NCBI RefSeq assembly: GCF_900176285.1
Contig: NZ_FWXF01000007.1
Location: forward strand, 62,001-126,000
Direction of reading: 5' to 3'
Length of the DNA: 64,000 nt
Origin: Desulfacinum hydrothermale DSM 13146
GTDB lineage: Bacteria; Desulfobacterota; Syntrophobacteria; Syntrophobacterales; DSM-9756
Positions 42,053-51,307 of this stretch are shown piece by piece. The notes beneath the pieces were generated by a model that worked only from the letters and a program-made list of their open reading frames with translations, did not search any database and was not told where the DNA came from. The stretch's first letter is position 1, and each line of letters opens with the position of its first letter. A program made the position numbers and the translations under genes.

Positions 42053-42080
42053 CAGGGGCGGGTTCCGAACCCGCCCCCAC
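42053..42080. repeat. Palindrome P copy after cooS
   Basis: Perfect arms GGGGCGGGTT and AACCCGCCCC around CCG at 42055-42077, 44 nt after the cooS stop. It is the same dispersed palindrome as at 24719, 25933 and 30949. It could serve as a terminator-like structure for cooS. Confidence 0.8.
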
Positions 42081-42284
42081 TGCTGAAACACCAGGCCGGC
42101 AGCACCGGCCCACCTGAGAACCCCAGCCTTCCGTCCGCACAAGAAGGGAGTAACCGGGGCGTTCCCGCACAAGCTCCTCCGGCTCCATGGGGCTCCCACG
42201 CTCCTTACCGTTCCCACAAAAGGGATGCCCTCCCGGACCTGGCAGGTTATGCTTCAGAAAACACAGGCACAGGGGGCCGTGACC

Positions 42285-42956
42285 ATGGAAACGGTGGAAA
42301 AAGATCGGGACGAAATCCAGCTGCATCCCCAGCACTTTTGCGCCTGTTACTCTGGGGTGAAACAACGCGATGCCCTGGTGCGTTCCTTCGTTGGCCAGGG
42401 GCTACGGAAAGGCGAACGCATCCTCTATCTGGTGGCGGACGAACGTGACATCCTGGAAAGCCCCTTGGATCAGGCCCGAACCGATGGTCTTCCCCTTCCC
42501 CGCCGTCACCAACTGGCCACCCACTGGGCGCCAAGCATCTACATCCAGGACGGCGCCTTCGATCCGGATCGGGTGCTCTCGCAGTTGATATCCTTTGTCC
42601 ACTCGTCCCTGCAGCTGGGCTTTGAAGGGGTACGGATGGCCTCGGACGCCGCCTGGCTTGTGGAACATCCCGTGGGAAGTCACCTTGTGATCGACTACGA
42701 GAGCCGCCTCAGCCGGGTGATCCAGAACATGCCCTGCACCCTGCTCTGCCTCTACCCGAAACGATCGCTTCCCAGGGGGCTGCTGAGTTACGTCTTTTTG
42801 AGCCATCCCTACATTCTTTGCAAAGACGGCCCCATGTTCAATCCCGCCTATGGTGCCTACGAGATCCTGATCGAAAACCCTTCCGCAGACTCCGCCTACA
42901 CCCGCCTCCTTAAAGGCCTCGTCCCGGTCCACCATTGGCCGGAAGATCGTCCATGA
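42285..42956 (+). CDS. MEDS (DcmR-type sensory) domain protein
   Basis: This protein of about 223 residues is a lone MEDS domain, the methanogen/methylotroph DcmR sensory domain. It starts with HFCACYSGVKQRDALVRSFV and then GLRKGERILYLVADERD, with the RecA-like core ending LLCLYPKRSLP. MEDS domains are found beside DNA-binding or kinase outputs and are thought to sense one-carbon or hydrocarbon compounds. Here no output domain is attached. The ATG at 42285 has AGGGGG upstream. It lies downstream of cooS and upstream of a hybrid kinase and could feed signals to the kinase. Confidence 0.8.
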   Translation: METVEKDRDEIQLHPQHFCACYSGVKQRDALVRSFVGQGLRKGERILYLVADERDILESPLDQARTDGLPLPRRHQLATHWAPSIYIQDGAFDPDRVLSQLISFVHSSLQLGFEGVRMASDAAWLVEHPVGSHLVIDYESRLSRVIQNMPCTLLCLYPKRSLPRGLLSYVFLSHPYILCKDGPMFNPAYGAYEILIENPSADSAYTRLLKGLVPVHHWPEDRP

Positions 42957-43495
42957 ACGCAGTGTGTGCGTCTTCGCCCCATGCACAAGACGGCCTTCCA
43001 CCTTGACACCCCATGCACATTGGAGCATAAGTTCACATTTAAGTGGCTCCGGAAGGGTGGCTGAGGTTGTCTGCTCTCGCCATCTACCCTCACAGTCCGG
43101 CCCAAGCGGGAACCCATTATTTATCGCAACTTACGCGCACCCCCACACGCGGGAGCCTGGGCATGGAAAAGACTGGGGCAATGTGAAAGTATTCTCGCCG
43201 ACGGAGCGATCCTCCTCATGGAAGCCCCTATTGCCCTGGCCCTGCGGAGGGAATCAAGGAAAAGAGAAACCCCATGGGTTGTAACACCCTCCCCCGAATC
43301 ATCAGCCGTCAAGGAAGAGGGAACAGCGAAGGCATGTATCGCCCCGTTGGAGATCCCCCAGCCTAAGCGCGGAGAACGGCTTATGTGCGTGGCATTTTCC
43401 CCCATTTGCGCCCCCCTGCCTGTGGTCGAAAAGACGGTGGCACGGCACGTCCCCCCCGCCCGGAACCTCCCTGGGAGGCTGTCCCGCAAGAAACC
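42957..43495. other. Intergenic stretch, no gene recognised
   Basis: About 540 bp between the MEDS gene and the R1 repeat. A plus-strand frame from 43218 is open through the repeat into the next gene, but the part before 43600 has no domain and looks random. No RNA gene or riboswitch fold is evident. Confidence 0.4.
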
Positions 43496-43578
43496 CTTGG
43501 CCTTTCTGATCAATGCAATGCAACTGTGCCATGTGATGCTTTTTGAGCTTTGGGGGGGCGGGTTCGGAACCCGGGACT
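43496..43578 (+). repeat. Dispersed repeat, R1 + damaged palindrome P
   Basis: R1 (43496-43552; CAACTGTGCCATGTGATG) is nearly identical to the copy at 25962-26030. The palindrome that follows has a good left arm (GGGGGCGGGTT) but a truncated right arm (AACCCGGGAC). The repeat abuts the 5' end of the sensor kinase gene. Confidence 0.82.
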
Positions 43579-43587
43579 TGGCGCACC

Positions 43588-46500
43588 ATGGAGGCCCTTC
43601 CCGCTTTTCGGTGGGTGGTTTTTTTCACACAACGGGCCTTTTCGCGGTGGTCTTGTGGATGTTGGTCCTTCTTTTGGGGGCCCTTGGCCGCTTTCACCTT
43701 CGCCAATCCCGGAGAGGGGCCCAGGCCGCTCCAAGTCGTTCTGGATGACAACTACCCGCCCTACATCTTCCGGGACCCAGACGGACATCTTCAGGGCATT
43801 CTCGTGGACCAGTGGCACCTGTGGGAACAAGCGACCGGCCGTTCCGTGCAGCTTGTGGCCATGGACTGGGGCAAGGCCCTGGAGAGTTTCCGCCAAGGCC
43901 GAGGCGATGTGATCGACACGATCTTCCAGACCCCCAATCGCGCCAAGATCTACAGCTTCGGAAAACCGTACGCGGAAATTCCCGTGAGCATCTTCTACCA
44001 CACCACCATTTCGGGCCTTCCCGATGCCCATTCCCTGGGGGGATTCGCCGTGGCGGTGAAGAAAGGCGACGCCTGTATCCAGGTGCTGCGCAACAACGGC
44101 GTCCGCACTTTTGTAAAATATCTCAGCTATGAAGCCATCATCCGCGCTGCGGCCGCCGGCAAGGTGAAGATCTTTTGCATAGACGATCCGCCGGCTTACT
44201 ATTTTCTTTCCAAGTATGGCCTGACGGATCGATTCAAACGCGGCTTCAGCCTCTATTCTGGATGGTTTCACCGGGCGGTGCGCAAGGGGGATGAGGCCGT
44301 TTTGGAAGAGGTGGAGCGCGGATTTGCCTCGTTGGATCCCCAATCCCTGGAAGCCATCGACCGCAAGTGGATGGGAACGCCCTTGCAAGCCCCCATCCCG
44401 TGGCGCCGCTTCCTCTGGGCCGCAGGGCTGCTGGCGGTTCTGATGGGGCTCGGTGCGCTTTGGATTGTGCTTCTCAAGGTGCGGGTGCGTCAGAAAACGC
44501 GGCAAATCCGAAGCCTTTTGGACGAAAGCCGCAAAAGGGAAGAGGTCCTGCGCATCACCTTCCAGAGCATGGCCGAGGGGGTGATCCTCACCGATCCCAA
44601 GGGCCTGGTGGAGCGCATGAACCCCACGGCGGAAAGCCTCACGGGCTGGAAAGAGGAAGAAGCCCGGGGCCTTCCCGCGGCGGAGGTCTTTCAGGTCGTA
44701 GGTGAAAAGACCCGAACGCCTATCCCAGACCCGGTGGCCCTGGCTCTGGAAAAACGCGCACCGGTCCGGCTGGCCGACGACAGCCTGTTGATCCCACTGG
44801 AAGGAAGCAAACGGCCTGTGGCCGACAGCGCGTCCCCCATCGTGGATTCCCAGGGCCGCCTTTTGGGCTGCGTCCTCGTCTTTCGGGATCAGAGCGAAGA
44901 ACGCCGCACCTTGAACCTGCTTTACGAAGCCTTGGGAAAATACGAGCTGGCATTTCAGGCGGCATCCATGAGTTCATGGGAGTGGCGCATCCCTGAACGG
45001 CGTGTGGTGCGCGATGCCCAGTGGGCCCAACGCCGTGGCCTGGACCCTTCCAGGCGCTGGGAGGATCCGGCGGCCTGGTCCGAGACACTCCATCCGGAAG
45101 ATCGCCCGGAAGTGCTCAAGGGCCTTCGCAACCACTTGAAGGGCGAAACGTCTTACTTCGAAGCGACCTATCGCATTCGAAGCGCTGACGGTTCCTGCAC
45201 CTGGGTGTTGGATCGGGGCAAGGTGATCGAGCGGGACGACGAGGGAAATCCGGTTCGCATGATCGGCATCGAGATGGACCTCACCGCCCAGAAGACCATG
45301 GAGGCCCGGCTTCGCCTGCTCACGCAGGCGGTGGAACAGAGCCCCTTATCCATTGTGATCACTGATCCTTCAGCGCACATCGAATACGTCAACGAACAGT
45401 TTTGCCGCCTGACGGGCTACGGCATCCGGGAAGTGATCGGTCAGAACCCCCGCTTCTTGCAATCGGGGAAGACACCGAAGGAGACCTACGAGGAGCTCTG
45501 GAAGACCATCACGCAAGGCAAGACGTGGAGCGGTGTCTTTTGCAACCGGAAAAAGGATGGGACATTGTTCTGGGAACAGGCCGTGATCTGCCCCATCCTG
45601 GACGATAAGGGTCGCATCAGCCACTACGTGGGGATGAAGGAAGACATCACGGCCAAAAAGCAACTGGAAGACCAGCTGATCCAGGTCCAGAAATTGGAAT
45701 CGGTGGGGCGCCTGGCGGGCGGCGTGGCCCATGACTTCAACAACGCCCTGCAGGTGATCACCGGTTACGCGGAAGTGGCCCTGGGTTGCCTGAACCCCCA
45801 CGACCGGGTGCACCGGATGATCACTGAAATCCACAAGGCCGCCCGGCGTTCTGCGGGCATCGTACGGCAACTGCTCGCCTTCGCCCGAAAAGATATCATC
45901 CGCCCCGTTCCTTTGAATCTGAACGACCACTTGGGCGAAACCCATCGGATGCTCCAGCGGCTGATCGGCGAGGAGATTGTCTTGGATCTGCAACCCGACA
46001 AGGACCTGTGGACCGTGTCCCTGGATCCGTCCCAAGTGGACCAAATCCTGGCCAACCTGGTCATCAACGCCCGGGACGCCATTGAACACACGGGCACTAT
46101 CACCATCAGCACGCAAAACGTTGAGCTGGACGGGACCCTCAAGGTGGGGCCGGTCTTCGTTCCCGCGGGCCAATACGTGCGTCTCTCCGTGGAAGACACC
46201 GGTCACGGCATGGATGAGAAGACACTGGAGCGCATTTTTGAGCCCTTCTTTACCACCAAGGAGGTGGGCCAGGGAACGGGCCTGGGCCTTTCCACGGTGT
46301 ATGGGATCGTGAAACAGCACGGGGGATGGATCGACGTGGCGAGCCATCCGGGTCGAGGCACCCGGTTCGACCTCTACTTTCCCCGAGTGCGAACGGATGC
46401 GGAGCCCAAGGCGGAGCCGGCACGCCCATCGGCCGAGGAAAAGGCGGAAGGGGCTGGGCAGACGGTGCTGATCGTGGAAGATGAGCCCTTGATCCTGGAA

Positions 46501-46857
46501 CTGGCCCGCTCGATCCTGGAAGACGCCGGTTATCGGGTGCACGCCTTCACCAGCCCCCGGGCGGCCCTGGATTGGGTCCAAACGAACTCCGATCCGGTAC
46601 ATCTGCTCCTCACCGATGTGGTGATGCCGGACATGAGCGGCCGCGAGCTCTGGGAACGCCTGAAGAACCTGCGCCCCGCTGCGCTCTGCCTGTACATGTC
46701 CGGTTACACGGCGGAGATGCTTCAGCGCCGAGGGCTGGGATCCGATGACATCCAGCTCATTTCCAAGCCCTTTTCCAACGAATCGCTTCTGAAACGGATT
46801 CAAGACCTCCTGGGATCCTCAGAACCCCATCTTGCCGCAGCGGCTCGAAAGCCGTGA
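43588..46857 (+). CDS. Hybrid sensor histidine kinase with periplasmic solute-binding sensor
   Basis: This protein of about 1089 residues has an N-terminal SBP_bac_3-type periplasmic sensor (about 45-275; LQVVLDDNYPPYIFRDPDGH, TIFQTPNRAKIYSFGKPYAE), one transmembrane helix (FLWAAGLLAVLMGLGALWIV), three PAS domains (about 315-705), HisKA with phospho-His (GGVAHDFNNALQVITG), HATPase (GHGMDEKTLERIFEPFFTT, GQGTGLGLST) and a C-terminal receiver (VLIVEDEPL, Asp in LLTDVVMPDM). It should sense a small amino-acid-like ligand. The ATG at 43588 has no good binding site and gives a poor signal peptide. A better signal sequence lies in another frame just upstream of a G5 run (43677-43681), so a frameshift is suspected. 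Confidence 0.85.
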   Translation: MEALPAFRWVVFFTQRAFSRWSCGCWSFFWGPLAAFTFANPGEGPRPLQVVLDDNYPPYIFRDPDGHLQGILVDQWHLWEQATGRSVQLVAMDWGKALESFRQGRGDVIDTIFQTPNRAKIYSFGKPYAEIPVSIFYHTTISGLPDAHSLGGFAVAVKKGDACIQVLRNNGVRTFVKYLSYEAIIRAAAAGKVKIFCIDDPPAYYFLSKYGLTDRFKRGFSLYSGWFHRAVRKGDEAVLEEVERGFASLDPQSLEAIDRKWMGTPLQAPIPWRRFLWAAGLLAVLMGLGALWIVLLKVRVRQKTRQIRSLLDESRKREEVLRITFQSMAEGVILTDPKGLVERMNPTAESLTGWKEEEARGLPAAEVFQVVGEKTRTPIPDPVALALEKRAPVRLADDSLLIPLEGSKRPVADSASPIVDSQGRLLGCVLVFRDQSEERRTLNLLYEALGKYELAFQAASMSSWEWRIPERRVVRDAQWAQRRGLDPSRRWEDPAAWSETLHPEDRPEVLKGLRNHLKGETSYFEATYRIRSADGSCTWVLDRGKVIERDDEGNPVRMIGIEMDLTAQKTMEARLRLLTQAVEQSPLSIVITDPSAHIEYVNEQFCRLTGYGIREVIGQNPRFLQSGKTPKETYEELWKTITQGKTWSGVFCNRKKDGTLFWEQAVICPILDDKGRISHYVGMKEDITAKKQLEDQLIQVQKLESVGRLAGGVAHDFNNALQVITGYAEVALGCLNPHDRVHRMITEIHKAARRSAGIVRQLLAFARKDIIRPVPLNLNDHLGETHRMLQRLIGEEIVLDLQPDKDLWTVSLDPSQVDQILANLVINARDAIEHTGTITISTQNVELDGTLKVGPVFVPAGQYVRLSVEDTGHGMDEKTLERIFEPFFTTKEVGQGTGLGLSTVYGIVKQHGGWIDVASHPGRGTRFDLYFPRVRTDAEPKAEPARPSAEEKAEGAGQTVLIVEDEPLILELARSILEDAGYRVHAFTSPRAALDWVQTNSDPVHLLLTDVVMPDMSGRELWERLKNLRPAALCLYMSGYTAEMLQRRGLGSDDIQLISKPFSNESLLKRIQDLLGSSEPHLAAAARKP

Positions 46858-47059
46858 TGCACCGTCCGTTGTGGACCACGGGCTCAGAACACTCCTTGCA
46901 TTCCTTGATTGTGTTCCCCCGGCGATGAAGGGCTCCGACCATGGGAGACACCCAGGCAGCCGTTGCATTGGATCGAGAGCCATCTTTGGCGGCTTCCAAT
47001 GGGTTCGTGATAAGGCGCCGGGAGCATGGAAACACAAGGCAGGTGGGGAAAGGTGGGAT

Positions 47060-47135
47060 TGGAGGGCGACCCGGGGATCGAACCCGGGACCTTTGGTTCC
47101 GGAGACCAACGCTCTATCCACTGAGCTAGTCGCCC
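47060..47135 (-). tRNA. tRNA-Arg (anticodon CCG)
   Basis: On the minus strand the acceptor GGGCGAC pairs with GTCGCCC, the D-arm contains AGCTCAGTGGATAGAGC, the anticodon stem TTGGT/ACCAA encloses CTCCGGA (anticodon CCG), and the T-arm contains GGGTTCGATCCCC. A CCA end is encoded. It reads CGG codons. Confidence 0.95.
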
Positions 47136-47475
47136 TTCCGCCATGAAAGTTGGATGCCATCTACCACAGCCCCGTGAACATGTCAATGAGGTAGGTTTCT
47201 TTCCGGCGCAGCCCGCCACAAACCGCCCGTCGCCCCGGAGCGCAGGGCATCCGCCACGGATCCAAAGAGACGCCGTACCCCAACAAGTCCCATACAGGGA
47301 GATTGGGGACGATGCGTATCGTGGGCAAGGCCGATCCCACCTTAATGTCCACCCTCTCCTGCATCCCCGCAAGAGGGCGGGACGCATGGAGGCTGATGTG
47401 AGGAGAATCGCCCCTTCCGGCGTGCCCCACCGCCCTGCCCACCCGGGATTACGGTCACGGGAGCTGCTTTTTCTC
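47136..47475. other. Intergenic stretch, nothing recognised
   Basis: 340 bp between tRNA-Arg and the next plus-strand gene. The frame of the downstream gene is open through it, but without protein-like sequence. The promoter of the tRNA must lie in its left part. Confidence 0.4.
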
Positions 47476-47901
47476 ATGGAATCCGGACGACCTGCCGATA
47501 AGGTTCATGACGGCACAAGCGAAAGCGGCAGGGACAAAGGTTACAAGAGAGCACGTCACATCATGGGTTGTATTCTGGAGCAGACATCTGCACTTCGGGC
47601 GGAAGCGAAAGGACGCCGCTTTTTCTTTATTTCCTTCACCGGCCGCGTCGTCTCCGACGAGGGCCGGGAGATCCCGTTCACCAGCGTGTATGAACCCTTT
47701 TCCGGCTGGGTGCTGGAAAAAGAGAGCACCGACACGGCCGCCTTTTACGCCTTGGTGCCCGAAGGCTATTTCCAGGCCTTCTGCCTGGACGTGCTCAAGG
47801 AGTCCCACATGGGATTTCGAGTCCGATGGCACCTGGAAAATGAGAACGGCAAGCTCCGGATCACCAAGCTCCGTGCCGTCACCTCCCAAAATACCCTGTG
47901 A
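47476..47901 (+). CDS. Hypothetical protein
   Basis: This ORF of about 141 residues has a convincing C-terminal two-thirds (RRFFFISFTGRVVSDEGREI, TSVYEPFSGWVLEKESTD, GYFQAFCLDVLKESHMGFRV). The start is uncertain: ATG 47476 (GGAG 12 nt upstream) or ATG 47563. No signal peptide, membrane span or known domain is recognised. Its end overlaps the convergent YbhB-type gene by 23 bp. Confidence 0.55.
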   Translation: MESGRPADKVHDGTSESGRDKGYKRARHIMGCILEQTSALRAEAKGRRFFFISFTGRVVSDEGREIPFTSVYEPFSGWVLEKESTDTAAFYALVPEGYFQAFCLDVLKESHMGFRVRWHLENENGKLRITKLRAVTSQNTL

Positions 47902-48421
47902 GGGTCGCCTTCTCCAGCACGTGCCCCCGCACCGCCCGCAGGAATCCCTCCAAGCCCGCCTGGTCGCCGATGGCAAGCCGGTCCCTGTCCAGGGCGTAAA
48001 GCGTCACCACATAGGGATGGTCGCCCGTTCCCCGCGGCGGCTGGGGTCCTCCGTAGCCCCGAAAGCCGAAGGAATTGAGCAGCTCCCGACACCCCCTGGG
48101 CATGGAACGCCCGGACGCTCCCTCCTTCAGCCCGCCCACCTCCGGTGGGATATCCACCACGAGCCAATGGAGCCAGTTGTTGGCCACCGGATGGGGGTCC
48201 ACAACGCTCAGGGCCAAGGAACGGGCCCTATCCGGCACTCCGGTCCAAGTCAATGCCAAGGAGAGGTTGTTCCCACCGGCGGCCGGCATCACATACCGAA
48301 GGGGGATGCGCCCGCCGTCGGCAAAGGCCGGCGAGCGCAGTTCCAAGTCTCCCGCCGCCACCGGCAATGCCCAGGACATCATCCATGCCAACACCATCAT
48401 TGCCATCATCTTGACCTTCAC
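47879..48421 (-). CDS. YbhB/YbcL family (PEBP-like) protein, secreted
   Basis: This 180-residue phosphatidylethanolamine-binding-protein homologue has a signal peptide (MMAMMVLAWMMSWALPVAAG) and the PEBP core (LTWTGVPDRARSLALSVVDP, WLHWLVVDIPP, FRGYGGPQPPRGTGDHPYVV). The bacterial family has unclear roles; ligand binding in the periplasm is likely. The start is a GTG at 48421 with AGGAGG 7 nt upstream, and it overlaps the stop of the upstream DUF1848 gene as GTGA, so the two are coupled. Confidence 0.85.
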   Translation of the reverse strand: MKVKMMAMMVLAWMMSWALPVAAGDLELRSPAFADGGRIPLRYVMPAAGGNNLSLALTWTGVPDRARSLALSVVDPHPVANNWLHWLVVDIPPEVGGLKEGASGRSMPRGCRELLNSFGFRGYGGPQPPRGTGDHPYVVTLYALDRDRLAIGDQAGLEGFLRAVRGHVLEKATLTGYFGR

Positions 48422-49311
48422 GGCGCACCTCCTTGCCCACGCCGCCCGCCGGATCGCACGGGATTTGCGTAGCAGTAAAGACACCCGTGCCAGCAGGGCT
48501 GGCGCCTGTAGGACCCCACGTCCCGGGATTCATCGCAGCCGCAGCCCGCCTTCGACCGCTGGCCTTTGTCCCGTCGATGGGACAATCCCAACGGACCGTA
48601 AATCTCTTCCAACCGGGCATGGGAGACGCAGGCCCCGGATCGAACATCATCAGGAAGGCCCAAGGCTTCCACGAGGTCCTCTTCGCAACAAACCTGCAGC
48701 TCCATTCCCAGGAAATTGAGGACGTCGAGCATCCGGCGAAGCACCTGAAGGCGCTTATCCCGGCTCACCTCCAGGAAACGCCAGCGGGCCACCCCGGCCG
48801 CCCGTCTTCGAACCTTGGGATAGATATCCAGAAAGCTCGTGGTGCACGTGCGCACCCCGGCCCGGGCCATGCCTTCGGCGATGCGGACAAAGTCGCCCAG
48901 ATTGTTCCCGGTCTCCCCCCGCTCGTCCCGAAACCACAAGATGGGGTCGAACCGCCAGTTGACGGCTTGGGGCGGCACCAGCTCCGTCAGTCTCCGCACC
49001 TGTGCCAGCCGATCCTCCAGATCCGGCAGATGGGGCTCCAAGACCCGGTGCGGGGAATTGACGGTAAAATGAAAAAAGAGGCGGTAGCCCCGCCTCTGGA
49101 GTTCCAGGCCATAGCCGCCCTCCAGGAAGGCATGATAATTCTTGGACCAAAAGACCACGGCGGCCACTTCATCCGGGGTGGCCGCCACACGGCTTACCCG
49201 GCCGTTATAGGGATTTTCCACCTCGAAGGCACCGGCACGGATTCCCGCCATGAACTGGTCCATATAAAAGGCGGGAATGTCCGTGCGCCGGGATGCGGAA
49301 AGGACGATCAT
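48418..49311 (-). CDS. DUF1848 family protein
   Basis: This 297-residue protein matches DUF1848: MIVLSASRRTDIPAFYMDQF at the N-terminus, VAAVVFWSKNYHAFLE, then RFDPILWFRDERGE. A C-terminal cysteine cluster (GCGCDESRDVGSY, CWHGCLYCYANP) probably binds an iron-sulfur cluster in a radical-SAM-like arrangement, and the reaction is unknown. The start ATG at 49311 lies 19 bp from the divergent DUF72 start. An ATG at 49332 would overlap it. Its last bases overlap the YbhB start. Confidence 0.82.
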   Translation of the reverse strand: MIVLSASRRTDIPAFYMDQFMAGIRAGAFEVENPYNGRVSRVAATPDEVAAVVFWSKNYHAFLEGGYGLELQRRGYRLFFHFTVNSPHRVLEPHLPDLEDRLAQVRRLTELVPPQAVNWRFDPILWFRDERGETGNNLGDFVRIAEGMARAGVRTCTTSFLDIYPKVRRRAAGVARWRFLEVSRDKRLQVLRRMLDVLNFLGMELQVCCEEDLVEALGLPDDVRSGACVSHARLEEIYGPLGLSHRRDKGQRSKAGCGCDESRDVGSYRRQPCWHGCLYCYANPVRSGGRRGQGGAP

Positions 49312-49330
49312 GGTCTCAGAAGGCCTCGCC

Positions 49331-50077
49331 ATGTCCCAAAGGGTTCGAATCGGCACATCCGGCTGGATCTATCGGCACTGGCAGGGTCCATTCTACCCCG
49401 AAGGACTTTCCCAGAGAAGGTGGCTGGAACACTACGCCCGCCATTTTGACACGGTGGAACTGAACGCCACCTTCTACCGGCTCCCTGCCGAAAAGACCTT
49501 CCTGGGCTGGAAGCACAAGACCCCCGACGGATTCCTGTGGTCCGTGAAGGCCCCACGAACCATCACCCACTACAGGAAGCTTCAAGACGTGGAAGAGCAA
49601 CTGGCTGAATTTCTCAACCGATGCGCCCTGCTGGAATCCAAGCTGGGCCCCATCCTTTTCCAGCTCCCCCCCAGCCTCCGTTACGATGAAGAACGTTTCG
49701 GCCATTTCGCCGATCTCCTTGAAAGCGTCCGCCACCCGGTGGTGGAGGTGCGCCACCGATCCTGGCTCAACGACCGCTTCTTCGATCAACTCGACTCGCA
49801 CCGGATCGCCTTGTGCCTGTCCGATACCGCCGGGCGCTACCCCTATGCGGAGATCCTCACGGCCCCTTTCATCTACATCCGCCTCCACGGATCCCAAAAA
49901 CTCTACGCATCCAGCTATTCGGAAGAAGAGCTTCAGCGCTGGGCGGAAAAGATCCTCTCCTGGCAACGACCGACCTACGTCTACTTCGATAACGATTTTC
50001 AGGCCCATGCGGTGGCCAATGCCAAACGGCTCCAAGAAATCCTTGGCGCCGCGGCAGGAAACGGCCCCTTTGATTAA
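49331..50077 (+). CDS. DUF72 family protein (YecE-like)
   Basis: This 248-residue TIM-barrel protein of the DUF72 family opens with RVRIGTSGWIYRHWQGPFYP, then YARHFDTVELNATFYRLP, FLWSVKAPRTITHYRKL and YVYFDNDFQAHAVANAKRL. The function is unknown; the fold resembles sugar isomerases or endonuclease IV. The ATG at 49331 is divergent from the DUF1848 gene with only 19 bp between the starts, so each promoter must lie within the other gene. Confidence 0.85.
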   Translation: MSQRVRIGTSGWIYRHWQGPFYPEGLSQRRWLEHYARHFDTVELNATFYRLPAEKTFLGWKHKTPDGFLWSVKAPRTITHYRKLQDVEEQLAEFLNRCALLESKLGPILFQLPPSLRYDEERFGHFADLLESVRHPVVEVRHRSWLNDRFFDQLDSHRIALCLSDTAGRYPYAEILTAPFIYIRLHGSQKLYASSYSEEELQRWAEKILSWQRPTYVYFDNDFQAHAVANAKRLQEILGAAAGNGPFD

Positions 50078-50122
50078 AACGTCCCGCCCCGAGGGCCCGA
50101 TCCCTTCTTGTTCGTGCCCACC

Positions 50123-50998
50123 TCAGAGGTCGGGATGGAAGAAGATGTGATTTTCTCGGTAGGCCGCTTCCAGCCTTTCCAGGTGGACTGGAACGGAGCC
50201 GTCGCCGCTGCGCAGCAATTCATGGAGCAGGCATCTCGCCAGGCAGATGAGCGGACCCGGATGGCCGAAGATGGGGATGTGGCGCGTGGGCGCCACCAGC
50301 TGTTCGTCACTGAAGGCCTCGAGGGGAGATCGGGAGCTGTCCGTGAGCAACACGACCCGATGGCCCAGTCGGCGCGCCGCCTTGGCGACCCGAACCAGTT
50401 CGTTGGGATATCGGGACATGGCCACAAGAACCACCACATTCCCTTCACCGTCCGAAAGGCTCAATCGATCGATGGTGGTGGTGTCACTGCCCTTGAGAAG
50501 CTCCACCCCGGGGCGGATCTTTGTCAAAGACCAGGCCAGATAGTAGGCCACCGTGTAAGAAAGCCGGGATCCCACCACGAAGATGGCGCGAGCCATACGC
50601 AAGATCTGAACCACGGCCCGAAAGGCTTCCATATCCAGGCTTTGCATGAGGCCCTTGAGCATTTCGATCTCTTCCAGGATGATCTGGACCGTCCGCCGGC
50701 CGCCCGGGCCGTGGCCCTCCATGAGCTGGAGGCGGTCCACCAGGGTGAGTCCGGCATCCATGTGGTCGCGAAGGGCCTGGATCAGGGCGCCGTAACCCGA
50801 AAAGCCCAGCCGCTCGGCAAAGCGCACCACCGTGGACTCGCTTATTCCACACGCCGCCCCCAGTTCCCGGGTGGTCATGAAGACCACCTTCCGCGGATTG
50901 GCCCGAATGTAGTCGGCCAAGATCTTACCCTTCGGCGTGAGCCGATCTCTGGCATCCGCCAGGACCTCCATGATGGAGCGCTTTTTATTTCGATCCAT
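50123..50998 (-). CDS. RpiR family transcription regulator (HTH_6 + SIS)
   Basis: This 291-residue regulator has an N-terminal RpiR helix-turn-helix (about 1-80; LGAACGISESTVVRFAERLG) and a C-terminal SIS sugar-phosphate-type sensing domain (about 125-265; IFVVGSRLSYTVAYYLAWSL, VVVLVAMSRYPNELVRVAKA). ATG 50998 has a GGAAGGGG site. It is divergent from the soxB-type gene with palindromes in between, so it most likely controls the methylamine-type cluster and itself. RpiR members also regulate amine and betaine pathways, not only sugars. Confidence 0.9.
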   Translation of the reverse strand: MDRNKKRSIMEVLADARDRLTPKGKILADYIRANPRKVVFMTTRELGAACGISESTVVRFAERLGFSGYGALIQALRDHMDAGLTLVDRLQLMEGHGPGGRRTVQIILEEIEMLKGLMQSLDMEAFRAVVQILRMARAIFVVGSRLSYTVAYYLAWSLTKIRPGVELLKGSDTTTIDRLSLSDGEGNVVVLVAMSRYPNELVRVAKAARRLGHRVVLLTDSSRSPLEAFSDEQLVAPTRHIPIFGHPGPLICLARCLLHELLRSGDGSVPVHLERLEAAYRENHIFFHPDL

Positions 50999-51027
50999 GC
51001 CGTTTCCCCTTCCGAACGCCCACGCTT

Positions 51028-51043
51028 TGCAACATCTGTTGCA
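51028..51043. promoter_or_regulatory. Candidate RpiR operator palindrome
   Basis: TGCAACATCTGTTGCA has 7-bp arms TGCAACA/TGTTGCA around two bases, 29 bp upstream of the rpiR start. The related sequence TTGTTGCATCTGTT occurs at 51236-51247 inside the divergent promoter. The shared CATCTGTT core suggests two sites for one regulator. Confidence 0.6.
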
Positions 51044-51224
51044 TTATCTCCAGGCCTTGTCAAGAAAGATCCCGTCGGGACCAGGGGCATCGCGGGCCGG
51101 TACCCCTTCTTCCCACCGCCAACACCACCCCGAACTTCCCAAAAACATCCCCTGTCGGCAGCGCCCCAACCCTGAGAACACCTCCCGGCCCTGGACACCG
51201 AGCCGGGCCGAGGGATCTTTTTGT

Positions 51225-51253
51225 TTGACATGTTTTGTTGCATCTGTTAGGGT
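51225..51253 (+). promoter_or_regulatory. Promoter of the soxBDAG-mttB operon
   Basis: TTGACA (51225-51230), a 17-nt spacer and TAGGGT (51248-51253), 55 bp before the first gene. The spacer contains the second half-palindrome TTGTTGCATCTGTT, so a bound RpiR protein would block the promoter. Confidence 0.6.
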
Positions 51254-51307
51254 CTGGTGTCATCGGTCGTATCGTCATCCACTGCGTCCGCACCGGGGGG
51301 ACCGCCC

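Noticed and set aside
42957-43495. Riboswitch or small RNA upstream of the hybrid kinase
   Set aside because: I looked for cobalamin, GEMM and other conserved core motifs and found none.
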